From positions 14,487 to 78,486 of the forward strand of contig VSOC01000005.1 of assembly GCA_009774615.1 (NCBI GenBank): DNA of 64,000 nt, given 5' to 3'. The translations under genes were made by a program, and so were the position numbers. The notes beneath the pieces are model-generated. The model saw only the letters and a list, made by a program, of their open reading frames with translations, ran no database searches and was not told where the DNA came from. Source of the stretch: Lachnospiraceae bacterium (GTDB taxonomy: Bacteria > Bacillota > Clostridia > Lachnospirales > Lachnospiraceae). How positions within the stretch are numbered: position 1 is the stretch's first letter; each line of letters starts with the position of its first letter. Shown here piece by piece: positions 62,885-64,000 of this stretch.

Positions 62885-63877
62885 CTATTTCTTTAAACCA
62901 AGTTCCTCAACCACAGCATTAATGCTTGTCTGCATATCCTGGATGGTCTTTAATCCCTCTTCCTGGCTTAAAAAGGTCATTTCCATGCCGGCAGGAGCCA
63001 GGGTTGCTTTTACCTCTTCATTTTCAGCGGCTGCAGCATAATAATCATGAATCTGCTTTACCAGCTCCGGGTCCATGTTTTTCGGCCCAAGTAAGATAAC
63101 ATTAAGCATCTGGAAAGATAAATCCACACCTAACTCTTCAAAACACGGTACATCGGGAAGCACGGAAGAACGTCCGCCTTCTGCGGTATTGGATACCACC
63201 GCTAATGCCTTTGCCTTTCCGGATTCCACATACTGCTTGGCCTGGTTGGCATTGACAAGACAGGCATTAATGCTGTTTCCCACTAATGCAGTTAATTTTT
63301 CCGTATCAGAACCGGCTTCCACATACTTGACTTCGATTCCTGCGGCCTTGGCTAAAAGTCCGGTCTGCACATGGACGGTTCCTCCGGTTTCCACACCGAA
63401 CATTAATTCTCCAGGACGGCTCTTTGCGTCGTTAAGTAAATCGTCCAGACTGTTATAAGAAGAATCCCCCGAAACCACCAGGACATTATTTGCCGGATCT
63501 ACAGGAACACCTACGGCAATCACACTGTAATCATCGGCAGCCGACTTGGAGAATACGCCGGAAGCAGTTTTAATCAGCATGGTGGTGTGGAACTGCATCA
63601 GGGTTGAACCGTCCGCCTTCCCGCCAGCAGTCTTTTCACAGGCAACCATACCGCCGCCGTCCGTGTTATTGACGATGGTCAGCGTGGAACCGGAATCTTT
63701 ACCCACCTGTGTAGACAATGCCCTCGCCATAACATCCGTACCGCCGCCGGCTTTTGCCGGAACCTGAATCTCCACACTTTTTGCCCAGCTTCCTGCCTTT
63801 GCGCCGCCTCCTCCGCATCCGGCCAGGGACACTGCCATGATACCTGCCATCACTGCTGCCAACATTTTCTTTTTCAT
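62885..63877 (-). CDS. tctC: tripartite tricarboxylate transporter substrate-binding lipoprotein TctC
   Basis: A lipoprotein signal (KKMLAAVMAGIMAVSLA, lipobox AGC with Cys21) anchors a 330-residue substrate-binding protein of the Bug/TctC family, with the binding-loop VEIQVPAKAGGGTDVMARAL and the domain-two RPGELMFGVETGGTVHVQTG. Bug proteins bind citrate, tartrate, aromatic or amino acid ligands; the pocket cannot be assigned from sequence alone. It is first in the operon after the promoter at 63952-63980. Confidence 0.94.
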   Translation of the reverse strand: MKKKMLAAVMAGIMAVSLAGCGGGGAKAGSWAKSVEIQVPAKAGGGTDVMARALSTQVGKDSGSTLTIVNNTDGGGMVACEKTAGGKADGSTLMQFHTTMLIKTASGVFSKSAADDYSVIAVGVPVDPANNVLVVSGDSSYNSLDDLLNDAKSRPGELMFGVETGGTVHVQTGLLAKAAGIEVKYVEAGSDTEKLTALVGNSINACLVNANQAKQYVESGKAKALAVVSNTAEGGRSSVLPDVPCFEELGVDLSFQMLNVILLGPKNMDPELVKQIHDYYAAAAENEEVKATLAPAGMEMTFLSQEEGLKTIQDMQTSINAVVEELGLKK

Positions 63878-63951
63878 CCTTTTCCTCTCCTTTGCTTTGT
63901 TGATTTTTAATATTTTTTGCTTATTTTTCTTGAACTCTTTATCTGTTTTGA

Positions 63952-63980
63952 TTATAATAGACCCAATAACTTATTTCAAC
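63952..63980 (-). promoter_or_regulatory. promoter of tctC-tctB-tctA
   Basis: On the minus strand TTGAAA (63975-63980) and TATAAT (63952-63957) are 17 bases apart, about 75 bases before tctC. Regulator not in this window. Confidence 0.75.
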
Positions 63981-64000
63981 TTATGGATTTTTATATTTTA

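Noticed and set aside
1..64000. tRNA, rRNA, CRISPR array or complete insertion sequence
   Set aside because: No tRNA-like or rRNA-like segment, no regularly spaced repeat-spacer array and no intact transposase with terminal repeats was seen; the Rpn gene is a nuclease family member without visible ends.

Overview
The window is a chromosomal segment of an anaerobic, low-to-mid-GC Gram-positive bacterium, most likely a member of the Lachnospiraceae or a close clostridial relative. This is inferred from the S10-spc-alpha gene order, strong AGGAGG ribosome binding sites, sigma-A type promoters, a reverse rubrerythrin with a PerR-like regulator, choline-binding-type cell wall repeats, a J-domain/TPR protein with an HPEEDPEGF motif and a type-Z S14. 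There is no 16S gene or other decisive marker, so the assignment stays at family level. Nearly every gene is on the minus strand.

Layout (read along the minus strand, from high to low coordinates): 60.0-64 kb holds a tripartite tricarboxylate transporter (tctC-tctB-tctA) ending in a metallo-beta-lactamase-fold hydrolase. 54.9-59.8 kb holds an Rpn-type nuclease followed by a leucine-rich-repeat protein, a VWA-like protein and a MoxR-type AAA ATPase. 49.8-54.9 kb is a scarred region: a truncated PTS EIIC under an intact promoter, a PHP phosphoesterase, PerR and reverse rubrerythrin with matching operator palindromes, a toxin-antitoxin-like pair (DUF4258 plus YgiT-type zinc finger) bracketed by a second, degenerate copy of the rubrerythrin 3' end, and a frameshifted ATP-binding protein remnant. 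40.7-49.8 kb holds a large transglutaminase-like cell-wall protein, an S1-domain protein, dtd, an M18 aminopeptidase, a trigger-factor-like lipoprotein, xpt and a HAD phosphatase. 37.4-40.5 kb is a class A penicillin-binding protein with an Ala/Gln-rich tail plus a small membrane partner. 35.0-37.3 kb (plus strand) is a two-component system. 33.9-34.7 kb is a lipoprotein. 28.3-33.8 kb is a sugar-acid catabolic unit (GntR regulator divergent from a beta-hydroxyacid dehydrogenase, a four-carbon acid sugar kinase and a membrane alpha/beta hydrolase). 11.4-28.2 kb is the contiguous S10-spc-alpha supercluster, including secY, adk, map, infA, rpmJ and rpoA. 8.7-11.1 kb holds two secreted cell-wall-binding proteins wedged between rplQ and the ECF transporter genes. 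1.3-8.6 kb is ecfA1-ecfA2-ecfT-truA (fused to a GNAT domain), a J/TPR protein and a 36-residue heptad-repeat ORF. 0.3-1.3 kb is rplM-rpsI under its own consensus promoter.

The ribosomal supercluster starts from a promoter and a highly structured ~230-nt leader upstream of rpsJ, has an internal promoter before rpmJ and ends at a strong terminator after rplQ. Several promoters elsewhere match the -35/-10 consensus with 17-18 bp spacing. Operator-like repeats can be matched to their probable regulators: a GTATACCGGTATAC palindrome for the GntR protein, AGTAAT-ATTACT palindromes for PerR, and TTTAGAA direct repeats 11 bp apart for the OmpR-type response regulator. No tRNA, rRNA, CRISPR array or complete insertion sequence was seen. 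Nothing in the window is clearly a wholly new system. The best candidates for a second look are the toxin-antitoxin pair bounded by the duplicated rubrerythrin end, the heptad-repeat small ORF behind the J/TPR gene, the TruA-GNAT fusion with its repeated linker, and the membrane-anchored trigger-factor-like lipoprotein.
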